A stretch of DNA of 64,000 nt from Homarus americanus (taxonomy: Eukaryota; Arthropoda; Malacostraca; Decapoda; Nephropidae). Location: the NCBI RefSeq assembly GCF_018991925.1, contig NW_024735503.1, positions 4,118,839 through 4,182,838 on the forward strand, read 5' to 3'. The position numbers and the translations under genes are program-made. Under the pieces are notes generated by a model, which saw only the letters and a program-made list of their open reading frames with translations, was not told the DNA's origin and searched no databases. Positions 51,071-62,152 of the stretch are shown piece after piece; the stretch's first letter is position 1; each line of letters starts with the position of its first letter.

Positions 51071-53978
51071 ATGGCAGCCCTTTTAACAACAACGGGGAAG
51101 AGTTGGACGTCCTTCATCCTCCCTAAATATATCAGCACTTCCGCACCTCTTTCAGGTCAGTGGAGTAATACATTTGTTGTTGTATTCTGTACTGTACTGT
51201 GTAGCCCTGTCACCTGAAGATTTGTCTGTCTTATTTCACCTGAAAATTTCCCACCCTATTGGTACTGTACTTTGGTGGTTCGGATAGGTTAGGTTATTGT
51301 TTGTGTGGTTAATCTTCAGATGAAGTAAGTTGGGTGGGGAAATCTTGAGGTGGTTCCAGTAAAGTCTTCCTTAACCAAAGTAATTGGTGTGTGGCCACTC
51401 TAATTAAGAAGGAATTCCACTTAGTTATGAGTAATAATACTTTTACCTGACAAAAGTCACTAAGTTGGATATTTTCCAGTTACCTGCACAATTTTTCCAG
51501 ATTTTAATCATGAAACTATTTAAGATTACTGTACAGTATATCCAGAACATAAGAAAATGAAGAGAAGTTGCGGAAGGTTTGGTAGTTATCTCACACACAG
51601 AATACACAAAAATTAGGGTTAAATATCACTGTATCACTTAAATATACCATCACAACAGCCAAACACAAGGAGACGGGCAACACATATTGTACAAGCATCA
51701 TTTGATCTACTAATTGTGATTTGTGAATGAGTTGTTAATAAAGATAACTTTTAGCTACTCTCCAGAACACTGTACAATATTTTCCTAAACAGCCCGTGGT
51801 GTCCGACATGTTATACGAGGCTTTAACATACCAGAAGAGGATGTGCAAGACATGGATGCTGATGATATAGAAGCTGTATCAAGTCAAGACATGGAGGCTA
51901 TGAAGCACCAATCCTCACAGATTGAATTGTATGTGTAATACTGTACTGGTATCATATATTTCCTCAAACACTTCTGTCCTAAACTATAATCCAGTATGCA
52001 GTATACTGTAGGACAGTACTTTTTAGGAAGGAAGTACAGGTGATTAAATTCAGAAGGTAACCAGATGAAATAGGGTTTATCCCAAAACCTCTTATAAAAC
52101 CAGGATAGTTATTTATGACCAGTCACCTCCCCACCCCCTTCATTAGTCTCACCCTCTCAGCAATACAGTGTAACACATTGTTTCTCAGTTCCTCTCACCC
52201 ATTTTACTATGCTGTAACATGTATAACTATCAAGTCTTATTAGAAAACTTATCTTATGTTTCCAGCTATGCCAAGAGGTTTCAAAGTCACAAACGCAAGA
52301 AAACAATTGAGCAGAAATACTTCAAGGACTATAAACCAAAAGAAGATAATCTGCTGACATGGGCAATGAAAGAACAGTTACGATACTTACACTCCACCGA
52401 TCCAGACATGTGGACTCCTGACGCTCTGGCCAAAGCTTTTCCCATCTCTCCTGCTGGTGCCCAGGTAAACATGGGATCCTCTGAAGATTAAACACCTTAA
52501 TACTGACCTAACCTAACCTCCCAAGTCACATTAGGGTGTTTGATCATCAGAAGAAATAACTTAGGGTGTCTAATCTTGAGGTGATCAACATGATATTTAA
52601 TTGCATAAAATTCCTTAGTTTGTTTCTGAATAATGTGAAAGTAAGACTATGTCAAAATATTTGTAATATTGCAATGATTAAACTATACGATCTTCTCTTA
52701 GATAAGGTTGTAAGAAGGTTGCAAAATAAATGATTAGTGGAGAGGTGCAAAAAATTTGGTAAAAGTAGAGAAGACCGACAGGAAGAAATGATTATCAGTT
52801 TGAAGAAAGAATGGGTAGAAATCTGAAGCATTTTAGATAAACATAACTGTGCATGAAGTTCTGTGTTTGAAGGTTACTGTGTAAGCAACTTTGCTGAATA
52901 TAGTACTGTATGTGTAAAAGTATATTCGAGGTAGCATGAGAATCTACTGTACTGATGCCAAGGCTGTTGCCTCCCACCCAGTCCTTCAGAGGGAGTCACA
53001 TCTCATTCTGGTTAATAGGCTGTTCATAAGTAAAGGAAACATTTTGATATACAAATACATATTATAATTCTCACATCTTTTATCAGTAATATTATTACAG
53101 AAACTACTGAAGGTGAGGTGGGTTATGAAGAATGAAGCTGAAATAGAGAAACATGACAGGGCAATTGCAGCTCGGTGGAAAAAGCATACGAAAGGCCAGC
53201 TTGGTAGTGCCAGACTCCTACAACACACATTTGACAACAGGTTAGTAAATGTATCTTAACCCTCTCGTGCAGTAGGTAGTAGGCAGCTATCAAACGGGAG
53301 GTACTACCACCTGGGAAGACGTTAGAAGCGTAATATATTGTCAAATGGTAAACCCTGCTGCCATATGGCATCACAAAATTGTGACCAAGTCCCAGGTTGC
53401 TGATCTGACTTTCTGCCTCATTTACACACAATTTCAAGGTCTCAATTGTTTCTCTTACCATTGACAATGCAACAAACATACAGGTACTCCTCGACTTACG
53501 GCATACCCGACTTACGACAACCCGGACATACGGCCGCCGTGGTCTTATAAAATATTTTTCAAATTACCGGTACGTATTTTCGAGTCCTGGCGTTAGTGAT
53601 CGCGCTGTGTACTGACAAAATTTTCGTTTGTAATTCTCTTTAAAATGGCTCGCGCTGTGTACTGACAAAATTTTCGTTTGTAATTCTCTTTAAAATGGCT
53701 GGCAAGCTTAAAAGTGAGAGTTCTCGTAGTATTGAGAAGAAAAAGAGACACCCATTTTAGAATTTCTATGTATTATTTTCGCCTTTTCGACTTACGACTT
53801 CGGGACGGAACCCTGTCGTAAGTCGATGAGTGACTGTATATTGTTTCTCATTCTTGATCTTTTTTCTTTCTTCATTTTTGTTTTGCTTTATGTTTTTATT
53901 ATTATTATTACTGTATTACTATTTTATTGTTTTTATTTTTAATTTTGTATTTTTTTATAGAATTTATGATGAATTTTT

Positions 53979-54023
<45 letters not shown>

Positions 54024-57000
54024 TTATTATTATTACTATTATTACTATTATTACATTTTCGCCCCCCAGGCCCTGATGTGGGTCACTGACCTGTGCCCAG
54101 GTGGGCTAATCCCCGTAAAAAAAAAAAGTCACCACAGCAAAAGTCATATGGGACCAATCACATGAAGTTTGGTCATCTTTATGGTTCAGAGCACCTCATA
54201 TGTACTGTACTGTATTGACATTCAGTAAGAGAACTTGAGTCAGCAATATGCTTGTTTATAATGACTTATCAATATTTCAGGGGCAATAAGGAGACTCATC
54301 CTGTACCTGCTCTTGGCCCAGATCAGATACTTTCCACATTAGAAACACTCAAGTTCCATAATGATGAAGAACCTTACAGTAAGTTGGTATTTATGTCCAA
54401 TTTTATTATGCACTTAGCATTTTGAGTTGAGCCGGGCAGCACGTGAAATTTTTTTTCCTGGGGGCTTCCGTCATCCAGAACAAACGGCAACGTCGCAGTG
54501 TTTGAAGCGTGGCACCACTGTACACTCTGTAAAAAAGAGAGAATATGAGACGATCATTCATGCTTGGCTTAATATTGCATATCCTAACGTAATAGATACT
54601 AATACAAAGAAATAATAACCTAATCTATCCTAGCCAGCACGGCCAAGATAGAACGAATGCTTGCTGTTGGCGTAGGGGGGCCGACTCCTCCATTCCGCCA
54701 CCAGCTGATTGTACAGTGGTGCTTCAAACACTGCGACGTTGCCGCTTGTTCTAGATGATGGAAGCCCTCGGGAAAAAAAATTTCGCGGGCAGCACGTGGT
54801 GTTAATCCTGCCACTCCATCCACGTGAACTTTCATTTTCTTTCCATAACTTGAGAAAATCATTGGGGATTTAAACAACTTTTTTTACACAGTTTTTTATA
54901 GTACTGTTGATATTTGAGTTGGGTTTTATAAGCAGGATTATTCATACATATTTACCTTAGTTATGGCCTCTGTTCAGTTTAGAAATTTGTATTTGAGTGA
55001 GCCAAAAGCCCTCTCATTAATCAACTCACATAATACTCTTACCTTGTCTGTTGGTTGTGACACAGGTAACACTTCAACCACAAAGGCTGAGACCAAGTCA
55101 TGAATTGTTTATGCATATCATCACTACATACTATTACCCAAAAGTATAATACTAAAAGTCACTCTTGCCATATAAAGTAGAAGGAACAAGTCATAATGTA
55201 ACAACAGCATGTGTCGGACTGTGCACCTCATCCATCATCCATCATCCAGATCAGCCATGTTGGAATCCAAATCATAGCTTACAGTTTCAGTCAATTATCT
55301 CCCTGTTAATAGTGGCTCTTGTTTTTGAAGTTATTATGCTTTGTCTCTCCGATTTTAACACCTCAGGAATTATTGGCTGGGTCACACAATCCTCAGTACA
55401 GTACAGTATAAGCATTACTGTACAGTAAAGGGTTCGTAACTTTGTTGTTTTCATGTTGTAAGGCTTCTTTATGTCTTGCTGTTGATCGAGTTTGACTTGT
55501 CAGTATGGTGGTATTGGAGCCACTTTACCCATGCTGCATCAAGAAAGCTTGATTTCATAGTAAGTAACTGAGCCAAAGTGAATATTGTATAAAAAATGTT
55601 CTATAAGACATGGGTGTCTAGCCTAGATGAAGGAGATACCCTGGTGAAGCCTGAATTAGAATTACAGGACATTCTTTTGGGGGGTTTTGTTCTGGAATCA
55701 AGGAATAATTCAGCAGTGGAGAGATCCACATACAATATTTTCTTTTAAGAGTCTATTTTATGTGCATTAATGTTCACTGGCAGCACTTACAGGAACTTTT
55801 CATGGGCTCTTTCAACCAGCTATCTCTGAGATGGTTCTGTCAGTAAGAGGAAAAAGGTTTGTTGACCATGTTTCCCAAAGCATGAGTCACATCCCTCTAT
55901 CCATTGTCTAGTCAACAATAGTGACACAAAACAAGGGCAGTTACAACACCCTCTGACCCAAAAATACACCAAAAGGTAATGATATTTTTCTGTATACAGT
56001 ACTGTACTGTATTTGTAAAATTACACTGATTTCTCTTTCACATTTGTGTGTGAACTTTTTAGAGCACAGAACCTTTGCTCACAGTCTCCCCTGAGGAAAG
56101 AAGACTGAAACATTCAACAATAACAACTTTTCTATACTGACTCCTTTAATACCATTTTTAGAGTTTATGGGAACGGAACAGCCTTGTGAATTCCACAAGA
56201 GGGTTCAGTAGGGTGGAAATTCTGAACCATTTTATAGCCAAATTCAGATCAAGGAACTAGCCATCCCTCCTCCTCCTCTGTTTGGGCTGCAGAGGTGAGC
56301 TGCATCTGGAGTTTGTTAATCCTGATGGAGTAAATCTTACAGCCAGTGTCAACAAGAAAATGAACAGATGAGAACTGTTCATGTTATGCTGAGCATCAAA
56401 TCTCTCAAACCTTCATGTTCATATGATACTGTACCCCTTACCAAGTGGTTATCTTTTAGCACCCGGTATTTTATAAAGGTTATGTACTGTATAATCTTAT
56501 CAAATTTATATGATCCTTAATTCCCTGAGTCCTGGAGTATCAACCCTAGACTTACTGATTATACAGAGTTGCTGAATCCTAATTCATTTTGAGAAAGTAG
56601 TGTTCATTAACATGTACAGTAGTCCCTTGCCATTCGCGGATTTGCAATTTGCGATTTCGATGATTCACGGTAAGCAAATGGTGGCTATGATGGCTAGCTT
56701 ACGAGCCTTTTCCCTCAGTATCTTGTGTTGTACCGGGTACTCTCAAAACTTTAAAGTTTCTGTGTGAAAATGACCCCTAAAAGACTGTCTATTGTCATTG
56801 CTAGTGAAGTGAAACATAAAAGGCAGAAGTTGAATTATAAGACAAGTTAAAGGAGAGGATGAGTGCTGCTGCGGCTGGTCGGTTGTTTGGTATAGGTACA
56901 GTATACAGTAGTGCTATTTGCGGTTTTGCCTGTTCACGCCAGTCCTTGGAACCTAACCCCCGTGAGTAACAAGGGTTTACTGTACTGTATTAAATTACTG

Positions 57001-57488
57001 TACTATAATTTGTTGTCCTTTAATGGTTTTGCACCCACTTGTAAGTACTGTACCTTTACTGTATGACAATTTTATTTTATTCATAAGTATGAAAATATTT
57101 CCATAGTTTAGTATATTGTCATGACTTATGAGTATTAAAGTGTTACCATAGTTCTCCTCTTTCAGCTAAGAAGGCTGTTAGACCCAAAAACAAACTTCCC
57201 AGAGCACCAAAGATGAGGGGCGGGTCATTTTCAAGCATCATAAAAGATTATGAATTACAAGCGTCACAGCTGAGGGAAAATTCCAATGACAAGCAACAAG
57301 ACTCGCCATCATCCAGCGTATCAGGAAGCCTTGACATATTAAAAATTATTTCTGGAACTCCGAAGTATGAAGGAACTTACACTTCTGTCACCTTTCCAGC
57401 TGCTCACAAACCCAAGGAAAATAAGAAATACAAGAAAGGAGAAAAGATGATGACCTTTCATGAATTCATTAAAAATAAAACTGCCTAA
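51071..57488 (+). CDS. NGRN: Neugrin-like mitochondrial protein, six exons
   Basis: CDS exons 51,071-51,155; 51,793-51,928; 52,266-52,464; 53,101-53,240; 54,281-54,378; 57,166-57,488. Every intron is GT-AG and the phases agree, giving 326 aa (human neugrin is about 290). Residues 1-40 are rich in S/T/R/K with few acids, resembling a mitochondrial presequence. Residues 104-116 read LTWAMKEQLRYLH; with the following WTPDALAKAFPIS and LLKVRW they match the neugrin family core, a helix-turn-helix-like module (human LTWEAMEQIRYLH). Exon 6 codes a polar tail ending MTFHEFIKNKTA. The ATG at 51,071 has A at -3 and G at +4. In vertebrates neugrin works with RPUSD4, FASTKD2 and other partners to maintain mitochondrial 16S rRNA; the same role here is inference. 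Transposons fill introns 4 and 5. Exon boundaries come from sequence only, and a 5' UTR intron is possible. Confidence 0.85.
53268..54130 (+). mobile_element. Short retroelement copy in neugrin intron 4
   Basis: Second copy of the element at 36,575-37,240: the shared body at 53,268-53,480, T-rich/(TTA)n at about 53,860-54,050, then the tail CCCCCCAGGCCCTGATGTGG and TGCCCAGGTGGGCTAATCCC with poly(A) at 54,116-54,127. It lies in the sense strand of the gene's intron and is itself split by a MITE (53,481-53,836). Confidence 0.75.
53481..53836. mobile_element. Tigger/pogo-type MITE nested in the intron-4 retroelement
   Basis: 356 bp with terminal CAGGTACTCCTCGACTTACG matched at the right end by CGTAAGTCGATGAGTGACTG, flanked by TA on both sides (53,479-53,480 and 53,837-53,838). 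The interior carries a 52-bp direct duplication (CGCGCTGTGTACTGAC near 53,600 and 53,650), then an ATG followed by AGKLKSESSRSIEKKK, which may be a remnant of a pogo-like transposase start. The other copy of the host retroelement (about 36,780) is uninterrupted at this position. Confidence 0.85.
54443..54786. mobile_element. 344-bp long-TIR MITE with 9-bp target duplication
   Basis: Inverted arms of about 90 bp (54,443-54,530 and about 54,712-54,786) begin GTGAAATTTTTTTTCC and GCGAAATTTTTTTTCC on their own strands and continue with GGCTTCC and GGCAACGTCGCAGTGTTTGA. The perfect 9-bp direct repeat GGGCAGCAC flanks the element (54,434-54,442 and 54,787-54,795). Long TIRs with a 9-bp duplication suggest a Mutator-like non-autonomous element. 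The small open frames on both strands are readings of the two arms. It lies in neugrin intron 5. Confidence 0.8.
54787..56614. other. Neugrin intron 5, non-coding stretch
   Basis: AT-rich intronic sequence with scattered ACTGTACTGTA-type palindromic motifs. No further exon fits between exons 5 and 6: their phases join directly and no candidate with matching splice sites was recognised. Confidence 0.55.
56617..56982. mobile_element. Tigger/pogo-type degenerate element in neugrin intron 5
   Basis: 366 bp; the left end CAGTAGTCCCTTGCCATTCG pairs with the right end AACAAGGGTTTACTG, with TA on both sides (56,615-56,616 and 56,983-56,984). Inside, 56,770 starts a broken frame MTPKRLSIVIASEVKHKRQK, then SAAAAGRLFGIG, which resembles the N-terminal CENP-B/pogo HTH region. 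An internally deleted relic. Confidence 0.78.
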
Positions 57489-57896
57489 CTTATTTTATCT
57501 TATATAATTTATTTTTATTTTTAGTTACCAATATACCTTCAACTTCATGTGTTTTCTCATCCACCGACTCACTCATTCACCCACTTGCTTGTTGAGTTAT
57601 TTTTCTAACATTTATCAAGTCCGATATCTTTAATTGTACATATTTCTTTCACTTTCTTCTTCATTACATAACTACTGTATATAGTGTACTGTACTGTTGT
57701 ATTGTGAACACTTTTTTATATAAATTTTGCAGTATTATAAGTGCTCCTGGCTCATGCTATCCTTGACCATAGGCAGTATAACATTTTTCACTGATATAAA
57801 ATACTGTGTTACCAGTACAGGTGTGTATGAAACAAAAATTAAACAAAAACCAAGCTACTAGCCCTTTGAAGATAAATGTGCTGTATTCAGGTAGTC

Positions 57897-57903
57897 AATA
57901 AAA
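57897..57903 (+). promoter_or_regulatory. Candidate polyadenylation signal of the neugrin gene
   Basis: AATAAA about 410 bp downstream of the stop codon. It is the first canonical hexamer I noticed downstream of the stop; use is not proven. Confidence 0.35.
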
Positions 57904-59800
57904 ATGTATCGACCACCTTGTAGTGCATAACAACATAAACATTGTGTGAAAACTGTAAACTTACACCTGTTGTTACCGGCATCAGTCTATTCCATCAACC
58001 TTGGGATGGTCGAAACTTATTTTACTGACTGAACATTCAAGAGCCCATACATGCCCAATACAGTACTTGCCAACAGTGTGTAACAGAATAGATCGACCAC
58101 CTGACAAACTAGGAAGCTGACAAGGTGAGTGGAGTTGATCAACTTTTGTCAGAACTTCTAAAACAACTTGGCAGAAGTGGGGCTTATATACAGTACTATG
58201 TACTTTTATCCTCTTTGCCAGAGATCGGCTTGTTAACCACTTGGCAAGTACTGGGCATGAACCGGCTAAAGATTAACCATTCTTAACACTATTTAGGGGG
58301 GTGAGGTTGGGTAATGTTAGTGTTAGGTTTGTAGTGATGGGTTATCAGACCAGAAACAGTCCAGACCTGACCCGACATTAGGGAGGTCAAATGTAAAGGG
58401 ACCCCTCGCAGCCCAAGTCAAGGGGCCACAAATCAACCAGAGCCTCTCATGTCACACGGCCCCACCAACGATGTTAACAAGACCCCATTCATCTGAAGAT
58501 TTCTCCAAAATATACAACAACTTATAGCTCTGAAAAAGTCCAGACCTGACCTTACATTAGCGGGGTCAAATGGAAGGAGACCCTTCGCCGCCCCCCTTTC
58601 AGCTCAACCTGACAGCTCGTCTCCCAATATATAGGACGTCGTAACCCTCCCCAACGAGAAAGAGAGAGAGAGAGTGTGTCTTGTAACCAAGAAGGGCCAG
58701 CTACAATGTCCCGAGTCCCGCTCGAGAGAAGTCAGACAGAGAGGGCTGGAGGCAGCCGCCTCAGGTCGGGCGCGAGACTTCCCTCCGGTGTTCAGCTAAG
58801 CAGTCTCCCATGGAGACAACCCAGGACCACCTGCTACGCCTCCCCCAGGTCATGTGAGTTTTTGTCAGAGCTTTCCATGGGATGAGTTACGTGGGAAGTG
58901 TATTCATTTCTTGTTCGTGTCCGAGAATCAGTGTCTAGTAACGTAATATGATGTCCTAGTAACGTAATATGATGTCCTAGTAACTTCGATAGAAGGTGTT
59001 ATTGTCCATGTCATTGTCGTAATTAATAAACAGTTGTGACGAAGCGGTGTTTGAGAAGTCGTCCTTAAGAACGTAATAGATGTGTATTGACGTATAAGAT
59101 AAGTGTATTGACAGTTCAAATAATTAACAACGGCCACGCTACCAAATTGTTCCTCTCTTTACATTTCTCTTCTTAAATATTCTACCTATATATATAAATA
59201 TTCTTTATGCAAGATCCGTCTTGTTACAGGTTGGTTAATCAGTGCTACTATATTATGCAGTCTACTGGGATAATTAAACTGTAGCATCCATTAGCCTAAC
59301 CTAACTTAACCTAACATAACTTAACCTAACCTAGGTTAAGTTAATTGTCACTACAGAGTAAATATTCCCAGTGGACCAACTCCAGCTTGGTAGACTGCAG
59401 GCAGCTTAGTAAACCGGTTAATCTTTAGGTAAAATAAGCTGGACTGGAGATTCCTCAGCCATGAAGAAATGAGGGAGAAAATTTTGAAAATGTACAGTAT
59501 TGATAACTAACTATTTGAAGGTGATTAAAAATATATTTACATGGGTATAAACAGAATTTGCAGAAATACAGGAGTTTAATATGATTTTTTGAATACATAC
59601 TATCGTCAACCATCAGAAACTATTTTCGGAAATTTTGCTTGAAAAATAAATGATAAGTGGAACCCTTTAACCGCCAGAACGGCTAATGGGCTGATAAATG
59701 GTGAAATGATAAATAACGATCATCAAAGATATCATTAGCTACAGTATACCTATTGTCGCTACAACCGGGCACGGATTTGGAAAGATATTCTTACAAGTTC
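57904..59800. other. Stretch downstream of neugrin, no gene seen
   Basis: A short imperfect direct repeat (GTCCAGACCTGACC...ACATTAG...GGTCAAATG) occurs at 58,362-58,420 and 58,539-58,600. A 21-bp tandem (TAGTAACGTAATATGATGTC core) occurs at 58,936-58,985. CCTAA pentamers lie at 59,296-59,335. No exon recognised. Confidence 0.5.
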
Positions 59801-59803
59801 ATT

Positions 59804-60114
59804 ATGAAAGACTTTATTAACACGAAAATCATAGGAAAGGGTCTATTCGATAGGAGGTCACACTGGGAGGTGAGGAGGAGAAATGGCAAGTTATTACGGC
59901 AGGCAAAAACTTAGCAAGGGCTGAGGCATTTCGGGATGTATTTATTCCTGAACCGCTTACTGATAATGCAGAGGGAACAGCACAAAAAGCTCCTGCAGAA
60001 CTGAAGCAGAAGAGGGAGGAGTGGGAGGAGCAGGGGACAGGTGTACATGGGTTATACTCAGGGAGGAGTGAGTGGAAACAAGTGTGCGACACAGGGCCAG
60101 GGGCAGCAGTGCAC
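59804..60114 (+). pseudogene. CR1-like LINE, 5' coding piece left of the transposon
   Basis: One plus frame (from about 59,856) reads EEKWQVITAGKNLARAEAF, then RDVFIPEPLTDNAEG and a KQKREEWEEQ stretch, up to a stop created exactly at the transposon junction. The style resembles the ORF1 or ORF-linker region of CR1-type LINEs. Removing the inserted element plus one target copy lets this frame continue through 62,036-62,116 to a TAA at 62,117-62,119, so both sides belong to one original element. The family call is inference. Confidence 0.55.
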
Positions 60115-62027
60115 TAGGGAGTGACAGTTTGGCAAAAGTTTTTCAAAATCTAATTGCTTGGGTTGGATTATTTGTCTATCGTACGCTAATTCCGAATATG
60201 TTTGAGTTTTTACATCATTGCATTAGAAGGTTTGTGTGGATACTTTTGGGTTTGGCATGAAAAATGTGAAAAAACTGTAAATAATAAAGGGACTGGCAAT
60301 GTGGCACAACCTGTTAAAATCAAGTTATTGAATTGGGATTATTAGAGCTACTGTGTACACTGGTTCATAATATGCTATTGTTTTTTGGCTGTCGCTACAA
60401 AATTATGCGTGTTTTGCTGCAAGTCACCACATACGTCTCTCCACTTTCTTCCAGTTAGTCACTTTAGACTTGTCCCTTTAGTTATGATGTTGTCTACGCT
60501 CTGATGGTGTTGTTTGCTATGTGAGCCACTGCATCATTGGATACCTTGAACCTGTCAGCAGTTTCTCGGAGATACCAATCACCCGACTTCTTTCTCCCTT
60601 TTCCTTTTCTCTGATCTTGCTCTCCTGTAAACCATAGCGAACTCATTGTCATTGACATCATATAATCACTATCTTCTTCCTGAGCACTGTCATCCACTGC
60701 CTGACACTTTACGACATCCTCTCCATCTCCTCCTTACTCTTTGGCCTCATCTTCTCAGTTTTCCTCTCTTTTCCTCAGCCTTTCTTTTGCCCTCTTCCTT
60801 CCTTCTCCCTCTCTTCTTTCAGCTTAGCAGTCACAATTTTGTCAACGCCATCAATGCAACCCTCCTTCGGTTTCCTCTGGGCTGCCAGGAAGCACTATAT
60901 AAGGTTATTCGTGCACTTTGCTGTCGTCTGCCACATCAAACGCTTCTCAGCTATATCCTCGAACCTCATCTTCAGCTTCCCGTTCTTCGTTTTTCTTCCT
61001 TTTTCTGTTTCTGTCCATTTCCCTTCATCATCATCGTCTCCCTCCGCATCCTCCACAGGTGGTAGACTCTCATTTTTCACCCTGATTTCAGAGATAGTGG
61101 GGACAGTGGCCTTCCTATACATCAGTACCTTCTCAGGTCACCTTGGTGGCATCCGCCTATAATCAAAAGCATTTGTTCTTCTCCTTAACCTCTCGTTTTT
61201 CTGCTTCATAGCCAGGGCACTTTAACTGCTGAGCAAGAGGCAACTTGTTAGATGGCAGAGGCATCGAACCCGGAACACCTTATCGTTACCCTGCTTTAGC
61301 TGAGTGTTGCTAGAAATCTTAGGACGACCCATCTTGGTGGCGGCCCTTTGAATGCTGCAAAACAACACAGAAAAAAGCAACTTTCCAGCACTTCAATATC
61401 ACCACCTATTGAACAATATTTTATTCAAAAGTCTGGACTGAGATTTACAATGTCCTTAACTGTCCAAGTCAAGCTACCCAGGCGCAATTAGATTGATCAG
61501 TCCTGAATGCGAATATTACCAACGGCGTGAATAGATTCCGTGGAATAAATTCAGGGCATTGCGTCAGGGAGCCTCCAGCAAACTCTGTAAATATTGCCAT
61601 TGGCCTGCCATTGGCACATATACAGGTTTGGTAAATATTCCATGAGCGGGAATGTCACTGAATTCATTCCCACGGGAATCTATACACCCGTTAATAAACA
61701 AACTAGTTTTTTCGAAATATCATTATGTGGTGACTTGCAGCAAAAATATGCGGCATAATTTGTGGCGCTGATTGTAAACAATAGCATATTATGAACCAGT
61801 GTACACAGTAGTCGAATAATCAATTCAATAACTTGATTTTAACAGGTTGTGCCACATTGCCAGTCCCTTTATTATTTACGGTTTTGCATGCCAAGCCCAA
61901 AAGGCCATCACAAACCTTCTAATGCAATGATGTAAAACTCAAACATATTCGAAACCAGCGTGGCCGATGGTGATAATCAACCCAAGCAATTAGATTTTGA
62001 AAACTTTTGCCAAACTGTCACTCCCTA
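60115..62027. mobile_element. 1.9-kb long-TIR DNA transposon with 8-bp target duplication
   Basis: 1,913 bp. Inverted arms of about 300-320 bp (60,115-60,433 and 61,724-62,027) begin TAGGGAGTGACAGTTTGG on each strand. The perfect 8-bp duplication CAGTGCAC lies at 60,107-60,114 and 62,028-62,035. The TAGGG start and 8-bp duplication are compatible with hAT, but the arms are unusually long and the decayed internal gene (minus strand) does not look like a hAT transposase to me. P- or Merlin-type assignment is also open on duplication length alone. It is inserted in a CR1-like LINE. Confidence 0.88.
60490..61350 (-). pseudogene. Decayed internal gene of the long-TIR transposon
   Basis: Minus strand, several frame breaks. 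Pieces in order: MGRPKISSNTQLKQGN from about 61,332; MKQKNERLRRRTNAFDYRRM (about 61,210); KATVPTISEIRVKNESLPP and an acidic EDAEGDDDDEGKW stretch (61,122-60,895 frame); AARKHYI-overlapping reverse frame GCIDGVDKIVTAKLKEE with a K/E-rich coiled-coil-like run; then ETADRFKVSNDAVAHIAN (60,697-60,494 frame) followed by DKSKVTNWKKVE. I recall similar GVDK / DRxxVSN / DKSKV blocks in uncharacterised repetitive arthropod proteins, but cannot name a family. No DDE triad was recognised. Whether it is the transposase or a passenger is unknown. Confidence 0.5.
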
Positions 62028-62152
62028 CAGTGCACCCTCCACCCACTCAACCCCCACCGGGAAGCGGCACCAGCTCAGCCTACGGACAGGAGAACGAGCT
62101 GTGTAAACAGTATTTCTAACCACACCCTGCAAAATACAGTGGCCTTGCTTAA

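Noticed and set aside
54427..54877. Two small open frames on opposite strands sharing RAAREIFFP and ATSQCLK
   Set aside because: They are readings of the two arms of one inverted-repeat MITE, not independent genes or a conserved exon.
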